A stretch of 28,170 nt of DNA, taken from IMG/VR virus record IMGVR_UViG_3300025889_000733, positions 1 to 28,170 of that record. One strand, 5' to 3'. The notes under the pieces were generated by a model. That model was not told where the DNA came from, did not search any database, and was given only the letters and a program-made list of their open reading frames with translations. This document shows, piece after piece, positions 15,130 through 22,367 of this stretch (positions are counted from its first letter, which is position 1; every line of letters begins with the position of its first letter). A program made the position numbers and the translations under genes. This DNA is from a virus.

Positions 15130-15599
15130 TAGATCCTCCGCATTAGATCATCGGCTAGAGCCTTAACGATCTTGTTAGATGCTTTCTTCTGGGGCTTTAC
15201 CATAAGTTCATCGGCTACCCTCTTTCCTTGAGGTTGGATAATATCTTGCCCTCTATTGTTCTCCGAATCTACTCCAAACTTTATAGCCCAAGAGTAAGGA
15301 GCCCTATTTACCAAGTAGGCTTCGAAATCTCCGTTAGCAGTTATCCGAAATCCTCTCTCGAACATCTTCCAAGAGCCCTTCGTTACTTCTCGATAGAAAA
15401 CTACGTTACCTTCTTTATCTTTTCTGATCTGGGGCTTCCGTACTGGCCAATCTTTCTTAGCATCTCGTTCGATCTTCTCCATCTCATCTGTAAGGATCTT
15501 TCGAGCATTAGGAGCAACCTTATCGAGAAAGCCTGTATAGAAATCTTGGAGATCTGTATCGATCTCGATTCCGGCTCTCTTTGTTGTAAATTTTTTCAT
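15129..15599 (-). CDS. HK97 gp10-like tail completion protein
   Basis: The 156-residue product contains VNRAPYSWAIKFGVDS (about 97-112), matching the APY-x-x-x-x-E/K-FG signature of HK97 gp10-like proteins, which act in head-tail joining or tail completion. A basic helical C-terminus follows (KPQKKASNKIVKALADDL). Its position is unusual: these genes normally precede the tail tube gene, but here it sits between the tail chaperone and the tape measure. It starts two bases after the stop of the frameshift extension, behind AAGGGG. Confidence 0.7.
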   Translation of the reverse strand: MKKFTTKRAGIEIDTDLQDFYTGFLDKVAPNARKILTDEMEKIERDAKKDWPVRKPQIRKDKEGNVVFYREVTKGSWKMFERGFRITANGDFEAYLVNRAPYSWAIKFGVDSENNRGQDIIQPQGKRVADELMVKPQKKASNKIVKALADDLMRRI

Positions 15600-15601
15600 G
15601 G

Positions 15602-15813
15602 TTAACCCCTTAGCATCTCCTCCATTCTAGCCCTTTTTATCCGCTCTTGTCTATCTTTGGCTTCTTTGGAATCTTCGGTAGATAATCGATATTCAGCAAG
15701 GAGAGAGATCCGGAGATCTTCTGGGAGAGTATAAAACCATAAAGGATCTTTCCCCCATCGGAGAGAGATCCTTAATGCAAGGAGATCTAGCGATCCTCTC
15801 CCTCTTGCGTAAA
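15602..15813 (-). CDS. -1 frameshift extension of tail assembly chaperone (GT-like)
   Basis: The sequence downstream of the chaperone stop codon is open in the -1 frame for 69 codons, with no start codon or ribosome site of its own near its beginning. The product has WGKDPLWFYTLPEDLR and then a charged helical tail ending RMEEMLRG. The W-x-K-D/P-F-x-x-LP pattern recalls the second part of frameshifted tail chaperones. With a -1 slip at 15811-15817 the fusion would be about 183 residues. It fills what would otherwise be a 187-base gap in a tightly packed operon. Confidence 0.75.
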
Positions 15814-16152
15814 ATTTGCTCGATCTTCTACCTCTTTCTCACTGGGGATAACTTTCATCATCTCCAAGAGAACCTCGGAGCCCATCTCGTAGACCTTACC
15901 CGGAGTAACTCCTGCATCTAGCAAGCGATCTAGAACCTTATGCCCGTAAGCAATCGGATCTCCGCTATTGAGATTGTAAGCAGGTAAAACTCGCTTATGG
16001 TCTACGGATACCGCAATAGCAGCAGCGCATAGCCTTCCAAGTTGGGCTCGATTGGGATCGCTCCCCCAGATCGCTACGAAGTCTAAGCAAGTAGCGATCG
16101 AAGTGGGGATCTTTCCCTCGTGAGTTCCAAGTTTTCCAAGATAAAATAGCAT
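15787..16152 (-). CDS. Tail assembly chaperone (G-like), 121 aa
   Basis: Lies directly between tail tube and tape measure modules, where phage lambda has gpG/gpGT. The helical 121-residue protein is the zero-frame product; it coats or guides the tape measure during tail assembly by analogy with lambda. Recognisable elements are RLCAAAIAVSV (40-50) and IAYGHKVLDRLLDAG (67-81). It starts behind GGAGGTACT. A slippery heptamer overlaps codons 113-114, eight codons before the stop, giving access to the downstream -1 frame. Primary sequence of this family is poorly conserved, so the call rests largely on position and the frameshift. Confidence 0.78.
   Translation of the reverse strand: MLFYLGKLGTHEGKIPTSIATCLDFVAIWGSDPNRAQLGRLCAAAIAVSVDHKRVLPAYNLNSGDPIAYGHKVLDRLLDAGVTPGKVYEMGSEVLLEMMKVIPSEKEVEDRANFTQEGEDR
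15811..15817 (-). promoter_or_regulatory. -1 programmed frameshift slippery site
   Basis: On the minus strand the heptamer A AAT TTT (X XXY YYZ) is in the correct phase, read AAT-TTT in frame 0 and AAA-TTT after slipping. A possible stimulatory stem follows about ten bases downstream (GGAGA pairing with TCTCC, 11-base loop). Confidence 0.78.
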
Positions 16153-16169
16153 AGTACCTCCTTATGCCA

Positions 16170-16667
16170 TTACGCTACAGTAAGACCACCGTAACAAGTG
16201 AAGTTCAAAGTAAAACTACTTGGATCACCTTCTGAGAAGTCCAAAGAGCAGATACATTTAGATAATGTTACTGTGTGATCGGCTTCTGCGGTATCTGGGC
16301 TATCTGCTAAGTACTTGATATCGATAGTGTAGTGTTCTACATATGGAGTACCAGTAAGACCAGTAGAAACATTAGCAGAGTAAGCACCGCTAGCATTAAT
16401 AAAATCTCGAACCGATCCAGCGTTTACTCCATCTGTGAACTGTCTGAAGTGGAAAGAGAACGATCCGCTCTTGGCTTGCTCATCTTGTTTACGGATAGCA
16501 GCAAAGTTACCTCGATCCATTACTACGAGTTCTGAGAACTGCTGGGGATCGGAGAAAGTAAAGTTACCATCTTCATAGGCTACTTCTAGGGTTACAGGGG
16601 TTCCAGTTCCATCGAGAAGAGTAATAACACCATCTCGTTTAGTCTTAGGGATTGTTGAATATGCCAT
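16170..16667 (-). CDS. Major tail tube protein
   Basis: The 165-residue protein has the size and beta-rich make-up of siphovirus tail tube subunits. It begins MAYSTIPKTKRDGVITLLDG, contains FSFHFRQFTDG (about 69-79), and ends with FTLNFTCYGGLTVA, a strand typical of tube proteins (LNF/LTF near the C-terminus). It sits just before the frameshifted chaperone gene, as in lambda and many siphoviruses. A strong GGAGG precedes the start. It forms the stacked rings through which DNA passes. Confidence 0.8.
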   Translation of the reverse strand: MAYSTIPKTKRDGVITLLDGTGTPVTLEVAYEDGNFTFSDPQQFSELVVMDRGNFAAIRKQDEQAKSGSFSFHFRQFTDGVNAGSVRDFINASGAYSANVSTGLTGTPYVEHYTIDIKYLADSPDTAEADHTVTLSKCICSLDFSEGDPSSFTLNFTCYGGLTVA

Positions 16668-16709
16668 GAGGGCCTCCGGGGATAATGATTACTATTCTAT
16701 CCGATACGG

Positions 16710-17138
16710 TTAGATAGTGTGTAGAATATTGAACGATAGAGTAATGATTATATACTCTTGGCTATCGGTTACCGTTCTATCACTGCTCAGATAGCGGATA
16801 GAGAATTGGTTATCGGTAGGATAAGCCTCAAGTACTTTGTTAATAACTTCTTCTTCTGCATCTAGGCTCCCATCGTAATCGGTAGGGTATATATCCAGAG
16901 GTCTTAAACGATACGAGAAAAGAACCTGCATAGGAGTAGCCAAGTACACTCCTACCGCTCTTCTCTGTCTTTCTTCCATAGCAGTAGAACTCGATACGGA
17001 GATAGAGAAAGCCTTATGGGCTACAGTGTTCTCCGTACGACCAAAGTAATCCGGAGTATGCTTAGATTCCTTGAACCCCGATATCTCTTCGATCTTCGTT
17101 GCTATTCCTCTTCGGATACTGGAAAGAGATTGGCCCAT
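16710..17138 (-). CDS. Probable tail terminator protein
   Basis: The 142-residue protein lies immediately before the tail tube gene, the usual place of the terminator that caps the tail (lambda gpU-like). It has an N-terminal amphipathic helix (SLSSIRRGIATKIEEI), then beta strands including SFRYLS-like segments, and ends EYIIITLSFNILHTI, like the final strand of this fold. It overlaps the upstream stop as TAATG. Assignment is by position, size and secondary-structure pattern, not by a sequence signature. Confidence 0.6.
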   Translation of the reverse strand: MGQSLSSIRRGIATKIEEISGFKESKHTPDYFGRTENTVAHKAFSISVSSSTAMEERQRRAVGVYLATPMQVLFSYRLRPLDIYPTDYDGSLDAEEEVINKVLEAYPTDNQFSIRYLSSDRTVTDSQEYIIITLSFNILHTI

Positions 17139-17905
17139 TATCTTCTCCGAAATCTACGAGAGAAGCGACCGTTACCATTTAGATAGATTACAGGCTGTTT
17201 AGCTACTCGATCTTCTGGGTTGGCAGTCTGGCCATCGTGATTATGATCATATACGAAGTTAATCCGCTTCCACTCATCCCGATACTGAGCGAAGTGTTCA
17301 TTAGCAAGATCTAGATATCTTCCGCTCGATTGGCCAAGGCTCGAGTGGAAATCTCGGAAGATATAATAGAGGGCTAGATTCTGATGAGCAGCCCGGAAAG
17401 CCTCTGCGCTCATTACCAAGTACTCTAATCCTCCTCCTTCAGTTCTCATTCTCTGAATCATTGTATACCAAGCCTCATCGATATAGGTTTGGTACGAGGT
17501 AAGATTGGAAGGTCTGATATCTGCTAACTGAGAGTAAGTAGCAGTAAGATCTCCATCGGATACTACTGGGTAGAGTCTACGAAGGACTACCGATGCCATT
17601 CTACGGAAAGTATATACCTCTCCTACAATTGTAATCTTCCACTCTTGTAAGTACCCTTCTCCGAGGGTGAGCTCTTCGGTGAGGATACCTGCACTATGAA
17701 CGTAAGTAGGGATATTACCAGGAAAAGAAGCAGCAGCATTATCTATTAACTTGTCTTGATTTGGTTTGTACAGAGTATATCGAACCTCTGTAGGAACTAC
17801 GAGTACTCCATCTCGATAGATAGGTAGGATAGAGGTATTACTCTTCCCTCGTTCGAGAAGCTCTGGTATCTTGATTTGTGGAGCATATGGAGTACTAGTT
17901 GCCAT
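17138..17905 (-). CDS. Probable head-tail connector / adaptor protein, 255 aa
   Basis: The N-terminal 110 residues are beta-rich (SILPIYRDGVLVVPTEVRYTLY). The middle is helical with DLTATYSQLADIRPSNL and SYQTYIDEAWYTMIQRM, in style like head-tail adaptors that begin DL...YL....D. The C-terminus is basic (GRFSRRFRRR). Position between capsid and terminator genes supports a neck role. It overlaps both neighbours by one base. Exact family not recognised. Confidence 0.55.
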   Translation of the reverse strand: MATSTPYAPQIKIPELLERGKSNTSILPIYRDGVLVVPTEVRYTLYKPNQDKLIDNAAASFPGNIPTYVHSAGILTEELTLGEGYLQEWKITIVGEVYTFRRMASVVLRRLYPVVSDGDLTATYSQLADIRPSNLTSYQTYIDEAWYTMIQRMRTEGGGLEYLVMSAEAFRAAHQNLALYYIFRDFHSSLGQSSGRYLDLANEHFAQYRDEWKRINFVYDHNHDGQTANPEDRVAKQPVIYLNGNGRFSRRFRRR

Positions 17906-18561
17906 TACATATCCTTATAGATCTCTAATCCGATCTTGTTGAACTCTTCGATAAAGTCTAGCATATCCTTCTTAATCTTGTACTGTTCTTCTAGTTTCTG
18001 CTTTACTTCTGGGATGTGCTGGGTATTCTGTAATCTTCGGATGGGCTTCTCTAGTTTGAGAGCTTCGAGCTCCCAGAAGTGAGGCTCTACAGGTTGGAAG
18101 GTTCCATCTACTGCTAGAGATACACTCCATCGAGCGAAAGCATCCCGATCGAAGTTCTTAATTACTCGGTTTCCTACTACTCGTACCGATTGGAACTTAG
18201 AACAGTGATATCTCCCACCTCGTACTCGGTACTGATGTACATACTGATACTTTCCGGGATCTAGATATACCCATCCAGCTTGCTGAAGTTTTCCAATACG
18301 AGATCCAGGGTTTCCGATCTCTCCTTGTACTTGATGAACTCCATTTACTCCGGGGATTATTCTCTCCATCCGGACTGTAGGAATAAAATAGCCCTTGCGC
18401 TCTATCTTGGTTCCTTTGGCCTTGGTAACTTCCTTCTCGAAGTATTGGAAGGTCCAGTTAGTAGGATGCCATTTATAGAAAAAAGGGTGATTTGGTTGCT
18501 CTGGAAGGAGCTTATCTTGGGTCTGTTGAACTGGGGCCCAAGGCTGGGGGGAAAAACTCAT
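17905..18561 (-). CDS. Hypothetical structural-module protein, 218 aa
   Basis: The start at 18561 is chosen because GAGGTACATT precedes it; a frame extended to 18573 has no such site. The protein contains PTVRMERIIPGVNGVHQVQG (about 60-79), Trp-rich segments, and a charged C-terminal helix (PEVKQKLEEQYKIKKDML). The PGVNGV element occurs in unassigned neck-region proteins of aquatic phages as I recall them. It is the first gene after the capsid gene and its terminator. No function can be assigned beyond likely head or neck completion. Confidence 0.6.
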   Translation of the reverse strand: MSFSPQPWAPVQQTQDKLLPEQPNHPFFYKWHPTNWTFQYFEKEVTKAKGTKIERKGYFIPTVRMERIIPGVNGVHQVQGEIGNPGSRIGKLQQAGWVYLDPGKYQYVHQYRVRGGRYHCSKFQSVRVVGNRVIKNFDRDAFARWSVSLAVDGTFQPVEPHFWELEALKLEKPIRRLQNTQHIPEVKQKLEEQYKIKKDMLDFIEEFNKIGLEIYKDM

Positions 18562-18580
18562 AATGTACCTCATTAAAGAT

Positions 18581-18608
18581 TAAAAGATGGGAGCCCAAGA
18601 GAGCCCCC
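18581..18608 (-). terminator. Terminator-like hairpin after capsid gene
   Basis: Read leftward, GGGGGCTC, loop TCTT and GGGCTCCC form an 8-bp stem with two G-U pairs, followed by ATCTTTTA. It lies 22 bases after the capsid gene stop. Together with the terminator upstream of the capsid gene it would separate capsid mRNA from its neighbours; read-through is likely because the T-tract is interrupted. Confidence 0.65.
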
Positions 18609-18630
18609 ACCACAACGAACGGAGAAAGGA

Positions 18631-19563
18631 TTATACCTGTGTAGCGATCTCAACACCACGAGCATCTTCCAAGATGGCCATACCTAAGTAAGCATGTCCT
18701 ACAACCTTAGTAAGAGCCTTAGCAGCATCACGATCCATCTCTACCATAACTTCACCCATTTCCATAGCCTCAACAGCACCAGGAAGAGCATTAGGCATAC
18801 CAGTAGCATAACCGATAGCACCAGGGCAGAACATAGCAGCAGCATAGTTAGAACCGTTATCGGTAACGTAGCTAGAAGTATAGATCTCAACACCCATAAA
18901 GGTTCCTTTATAGTGAGAGCCCTTAGCAGAGATAGCCTCGTAAGAAGCAGGAGTAAAGGTTAAGATACCGCTTTCGTTACGGATTGAATCTTGCAATTCT
19001 GCATACTGGGCAGGATGCAATACACAAACATAAGGACCAGGAGCACCCTTATTAGAGTCTGCGGCTTCCAAGGCTTGGATAGCATCTACCCATACATCTA
19101 CAGTCAATGCAGAAGCAGAGCCAACCTGAGCAGTAAAACCACCGAACAAAGCAGCAGTCAACTTAGCGAAAAGAGCATCGTAAGATTTAGCGATATGCTC
19201 AGCGATACGGAAAGGATCGATATCAGCACCCATACCAGTCATAGAAGCAAGATCGGTAATAGAATAAGCCAAAGATTGTCGTTTACAGACTACATCTACA
19301 TGAGAATCTACGAGAGCCTTATTCAAGACTGCATCGCCTTCGGTTGCACCAGTGAACTCAGAGAAGCCCGATTCACCATCTAAAAATGCTTGTCGTACTC
19401 GGATAGTATCAGAACCCATTCCGTTAATGCTTCCTACGAAGTCTACGAAAGGAGTGTTACGAAGATTTACGGAATCCTTGAGCAGTAAGCGAATTTCCGC
19501 AGAGATCATCTGGCTTAAGCGAAGATCTGCCTCAAGCCCAGTAAAAGTAATTTCATTTGCCAT
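18631..19563 (-). CDS. Major capsid protein
   Basis: The 310-residue protein is the shell subunit, probably of the HK97 fold. Supporting features are its size, position after the scaffold module, the helical N-terminus (MANEITFTGLEADLRLSQMI), TDLASMTGMGADIDPFRIAEHI (about 103-124) resembling the spine-helix region, PYVCVLHPAQYAEL (about 176-189), YKGTFMGVEIYTSSYV (about 217-232), and the Gly/Ala-rich C-terminal domain. Codon choice differs subtly from its neighbours, with more AAC, ACC and GCT, as often seen in very highly expressed phage genes. It has terminators on both sides and a candidate promoter upstream. No convincing Shine-Dalgarno sequence precedes the ATG, which is odd for such a gene. 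Confidence 0.88.
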   Translation of the reverse strand: MANEITFTGLEADLRLSQMISAEIRLLLKDSVNLRNTPFVDFVGSINGMGSDTIRVRQAFLDGESGFSEFTGATEGDAVLNKALVDSHVDVVCKRQSLAYSITDLASMTGMGADIDPFRIAEHIAKSYDALFAKLTAALFGGFTAQVGSASALTVDVWVDAIQALEAADSNKGAPGPYVCVLHPAQYAELQDSIRNESGILTFTPASYEAISAKGSHYKGTFMGVEIYTSSYVTDNGSNYAAAMFCPGAIGYATGMPNALPGAVEAMEMGEVMVEMDRDAAKALTKVVGHAYLGMAILEDARGVEIATQV

Positions 19564-19646
19564 GATTACACCATATGTAAGGGGGGGAATAAAAAGAAGT
19601 TTATGGGCTCTTCAGCTATTTCGGGAGCGACCCTACCCACTAGTAT

Positions 19647-19673
19647 CTTATACGAAAGGAGAGCCTATCGCAA
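19647..19673 (-). promoter_or_regulatory. Candidate promoter of the capsid gene
   Basis: On the minus strand TATAAG (19647-19652) is five of six to the -10 consensus; a weak -35, TTGCGA (19668-19673), lies 15 bases upstream. It lies between the upstream terminator and the capsid start, which would otherwise lack a promoter. The short spacer lowers confidence. Confidence 0.35.
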
Positions 19674-19677
19674 GGAT

Positions 19678-19705
19678 AAAAAAAACCTCCCCAGAAGAGG
19701 GGAGG
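19678..19705 (-). terminator. Strong intrinsic terminator upstream of capsid gene
   Basis: On the minus strand CCTCCCC, loop TCTTCT and GGGGAGG form a perfect 7-bp GC-rich stem followed by eight T. It lies about 50 bases after the fibre gene stop. A second inverted repeat, GGAGAG and CTCTCC (19708-19735) followed by TTTTT on the plus strand, adjoins it and could act in the other direction. Confidence 0.88.
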
Positions 19706-19756
19706 AAGGAGAGTGGGGGAGGTACGACCCTCTCCCCTTTTTGAGGAGATTACATC

Positions 19757-21130
19757 TTACAAAGATACGACAATTTCAGCACCAGTAACATTAATCACTG
19801 ACTTGACCTTTACGTTATTGGAATCTACCAATTGTACATCCAATTGGATCTTGTCACCGTTAGAATCATAAGCAGATACATGGATAATCTTTTCACCTAA
19901 TTGGTGGTTCAAAGTAGCCCAAGTATTAGCAGTCAAGTTCTGAGGAGCGAAGGTAGAACGGAAATCCGATTTTGCTACAAGAATTGCACCAGTAGAACTA
20001 TCGTAAGATAACATGTTACCAGTATCAGAATCAGCAGCGATTGCACTACGGGCTCGAGCATTGGTAAAGTACAAGTTAGTACCTTCAGATACATCATCAG
20101 TATCACCATTGAACGAGATTACACCAGAAGCATAAGAAATACCTTGGCCTCCGCTCAAGTGAGCATCTACCAAAGAATCAGCATAAAACTTGTTAGTAGC
20201 TCCTGTTAATTGAGCGATATCATCAGTATTAGCATCGAGAGAGAATTCTCCACCACCATCCCAAGATAATCCCTGGCCTGCACTCAATTGAGAGAATACA
20301 CCAGACAACGGAACAGAAAGAACTCCGCTAGTATCCTTAGAGAGTAATTGGATATCTGGACTGCTCAAAGTTGCAACAGAAAGAGCACTACGGGCTCGAG
20401 CATCAGTAAAGTACAAGTTAGTACCTTCCGCTACATCATCAGTATCAGCAGCCAAAGTAATAACACCAGTACTGCTATTGTAAGAGATACCATTACCACT
20501 TACAGAGATAGCACCACGAGCACGAGCATCAGTAAAGTACAAGTTAGAAGCACCTTCGGAGATGCCATCGCTATCAGTATCGAGAGAGAAAGTACCGTTA
20601 GCACCATCATAAGCAAGGCCAGTACCAGCAGCAAAGAAGCCTCGGATCTCACCTTGATCAGCAGTAAACTCACCAGTAGAAGCATTGAAATCGATACCAG
20701 CAGAAGCGGATAAAGAAGCGCGGATCTCTGCATCAGTAACATCAGCACCTTCGATCTCTGCGAAGTCTGTAGCATCTCCAGCAGTTCCACCATTATGGAT
20801 CCAAGTTTCAGCACGACCGGAAACCGCAGTAAGAATAATAATATCTCCCTCTTGCTTCTCATCTCCATTAGTGTAGTTAGCAGTTACCCAAGCACTCAAA
20901 GAAGTAGCAGTAGTATCTACAGAAACATCTGTAATAGTCAGAGGCTTTAGCTTAAGTTGCTTCTCTCCATTTACAGTTACAAGCTCTGCGTAATTTGCGG
21001 AATCAGTAGCGATACCGACTACGGCATTAGCTTCCAAGTAAGATTTGGTTACTGCGTGGTTACCAGCGGTAGGATCTTCATTAAGTTGAACGACCCCTTC
21101 AAAAATATTTGTAGGTGCAAGAAATTGCAT
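19757..21130 (-). CDS. Repeat-containing fibre or capsid appendage protein, 457 aa
   Basis: The start at 21130 follows GGAGTTAAAA; a frame extended to 21142 lacks this. The N-terminus (FLAPTNIFEGVVQLNEDP, AVTKSYLEAN) looks like an attachment segment. Four repeats of the form DTDD-x-EG-x-NLYFT-ARAR-A-S lie at about 186-209, 230-252, 304-327 (degenerate) and 344-366; such repeats build trimeric fibres in aquatic phages. A C-terminal beta domain (about 399-457, WATLNHQLGEKIIHV to GAEIVVSL) matches the whole small protein at 21184-21402. Its place between scaffold and capsid genes, rather than with the tail genes, suggests a head-attached fibre; a tail fibre encoded here is possible. Confidence 0.78.
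   Translation of the reverse strand: MQFLAPTNIFEGVVQLNEDPTAGNHAVTKSYLEANAVVGIATDSANYAELVTVNGEKQLKLKPLTITDVSVDTTATSLSAWVTANYTNGDEKQEGDIIILTAVSGRAETWIHNGGTAGDATDFAEIEGADVTDAEIRASLSASAGIDFNASTGEFTADQGEIRGFFAAGTGLAYDGANGTFSLDTDSDGISEGASNLYFTDARARGAISVSGNGISYNSSTGVITLAADTDDVAEGTNLYFTDARARSALSVATLSSPDIQLLSKDTSGVLSVPLSGVFSQLSAGQGLSWDGGGEFSLDANTDDIAQLTGATNKFYADSLVDAHLSGGQGISYASGVISFNGDTDDVSEGTNLYFTNARARSAIAADSDTGNMLSYDSSTGAILVAKSDFRSTFAPQNLTANTWATLNHQLGEKIIHVSAYDSNGDKIQLDVQLVDSNNVKVKSVINVTGAEIVVSL
20041..20560 (-). repeat. Direct repeats coding for fibre ARAR modules
   Basis: Three near-identical copies of a stretch containing GTAAAGTACAAGTTAG (plus strand), at about 20067, 20405 and 20530, correspond to the NLYFT-ARAR protein repeats. 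Such near-identical DNA invites recombination that would change repeat number. Confidence 0.7.
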
Positions 21131-21157
21131 TTTTAACTCCATGTAAGAAAAGATTAA

Positions 21158-21173
21158 GAGGGTACCATCCCTC
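21158..21173 (-). terminator. Weak terminator-like hairpin before fibre gene
   Basis: On the minus strand GAGGG, loop ATGGTA and CCCTC form a 5-bp stem followed by TTAATCTTTTCTT. The stem is short, so it may only attenuate transcription into the fibre gene. Confidence 0.35.
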
Positions 21174-21183
21174 GCTCTCTATA

Positions 21184-21402
21184 CTATCTCAAGATAATCT
21201 CTCCGGAGAGTGAAATTTGGAAAGATATTACAACACTATTCGAATCCGTATGGGATACTTCACCTTCTGCGATAGTCCCATCTGAGAGGATTATCTGCAC
21301 CATCGGTTTATATCCGAGATTATGATTAATGAGTACTTGAGTACTATTGGAAAAGGAGTGGATCTGCGGTCTATTAGATCTCGGAGCAAAGTATAAGGCC
21401 AT
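21184..21402 (-). CDS. Small beta-domain protein matching the fibre C-terminus, 72 aa
   Basis: The sequence TQVLINHNLGYKPMVQIIL, then GTIAEGEVSHTDSNSVVISF and ending SGEIILR lines up along its length with the last 59 residues of the fibre (NHQLGEKIIHVSAYDSNG ... DSNNV ... GAEIVVSL). It is thus a stand-alone copy of that domain. A strong AGGAGGAATAATA precedes the start. Likely a structural decoration or fibre-tip/foldon component; which virion part it joins is not visible. Confidence 0.72.
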   Translation of the reverse strand: MALYFAPRSNRPQIHSFSNSTQVLINHNLGYKPMVQIILSDGTIAEGEVSHTDSNSVVISFQISLSGEIILR

Positions 21403-21404
21403 TA

Positions 21405-21713
21405 TTATTCCTCCTCGAAGATAAGAACCACATCAGCAGAGGAAGAGCTCTTGGTAGCGATATAGATATTAGGGCTTCGGTTTCTACCCTTAGCAAGATG
21501 AACTTGCATATAGGAACCTGCTGCTAAGGGTACTTTATCATTACCGAGGATTACTCCATCTGTACCAGTATCGCTCCAGTGTATCTCGTGTTGCTCGCAT
21601 CCGATCGTGACCTTCCGAGCGGTTTTCGGTAGTTGGATCTCCGTTGCAGTTTGGTTAGCTGTGAAAACTTTCACTTTCGGATATGTATTTGAACTTTGTA
21701 GATCTAGTGACAT
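21405..21713 (-). CDS. Small beta-rich protein, possible capsid decoration protein, 102 aa
   Basis: Starts behind GGAGGTACA, and its stop is two bases before the next start. The sequence alternates short strands and turns (TEIQLPKTARKVTIG, GVILGNDKVPLAAGSYMQVHL, VVLIFEEE), typical of small jelly-roll or beta-sandwich head proteins. Located between scaffold and capsid genes, it may be a decoration or vertex protein. No family signature recognised. Confidence 0.6.
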   Translation of the reverse strand: MSLDLQSSNTYPKVKVFTANQTATEIQLPKTARKVTIGCEQHEIHWSDTGTDGVILGNDKVPLAAGSYMQVHLAKGRNRSPNIYIATKSSSSADVVLIFEEE

Positions 21714-21734
21714 TGTACCTCCTTCGATCTTGGT

Positions 21735-22367
21735 TTATAGGGTTCTGCGCTGGGCTTTCCAAGCCTTCTGAATCTCTTCTCTATTGGCTCGGTAAAACTC
21801 TGGATCGTTGATTCGAGAAAGAATATCTCCGCTCTGTACTGGTGCAGGTTTCGCTCCGGTATTCGTTTTCGGAGGAAGAAGAGTAGGAGCCTCTGGGGCT
21901 GGGGCTGCTTCTGTCACCATCGGAGATGCTTCTGCGGTTTCTGTACTGACTTCTGGAGCCTGCTTTGCTTGCAGATGAGGTCTAAGAACTAGAGGAGCCT
22001 CTTCCGGTTTCTCTTTGATACCCTTAATCCAATCTTCGAGGGTTGCTTCTGTCTTACTACGTTGATAGGCCCATTCTACTGCCTCTCTAAGCTCGGGATC
22101 GGTAAAGCCTTGCTCGGATAGCATAGATACTCGGGTATACTTGCTCTCTGCATCCTGTAGAGATTGCTCCAGAGTACTTACTTTCTCTTGTAGCTTGGAG
22201 ATCTTTTCTAGTTCTCCCGATTGGTTATCCATCTGCTCCTGGAGTGCTTTCGCTTGCTCTTCGGCTTGGATTGCTCGTGCGCTTAGTTTGGAGATGCGAT
22301 CCTTAAAAGCAGATTCAATATCGGCTTTCAATACGTATTCTACTCCCTCATGGGTTATTGTTTTCAT
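21735..22367 (-). CDS. Capsid scaffolding protein
   Basis: The 210-residue protein has a long N-terminal coiled coil (about residues 24-82, rich in Gln, Glu and Lys). A helical segment (YQRSKTEATLEDWIKGI) is followed by a low-complexity linker rich in Ala, Pro, Glu and Thr (about 120-172), and a basic helical C-terminus (YRANREEIQKAWKAQRRTL). This layout and its position between portal and capsid are typical of internal scaffolds that bind the coat through a basic C-terminal helix. Starts behind AGAGGTACTA. Confidence 0.78.
   Translation of the reverse strand: MKTITHEGVEYVLKADIESAFKDRISKLSARAIQAEEQAKALQEQMDNQSGELEKISKLQEKVSTLEQSLQDAESKYTRVSMLSEQGFTDPELREAVEWAYQRSKTEATLEDWIKGIKEKPEEAPLVLRPHLQAKQAPEVSTETAEASPMVTEAAPAPEAPTLLPPKTNTGAKPAPVQSGDILSRINDPEFYRANREEIQKAWKAQRRTL

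Noticed and set aside
19708-19742. A second, plus-strand terminator next to the capsid-upstream terminator
   Set aside because: The GGAGAG/CTCTCC stem with TTTTT is plausible, but no rightward gene precedes it, so it is mentioned only as part of the leftward terminator entry.
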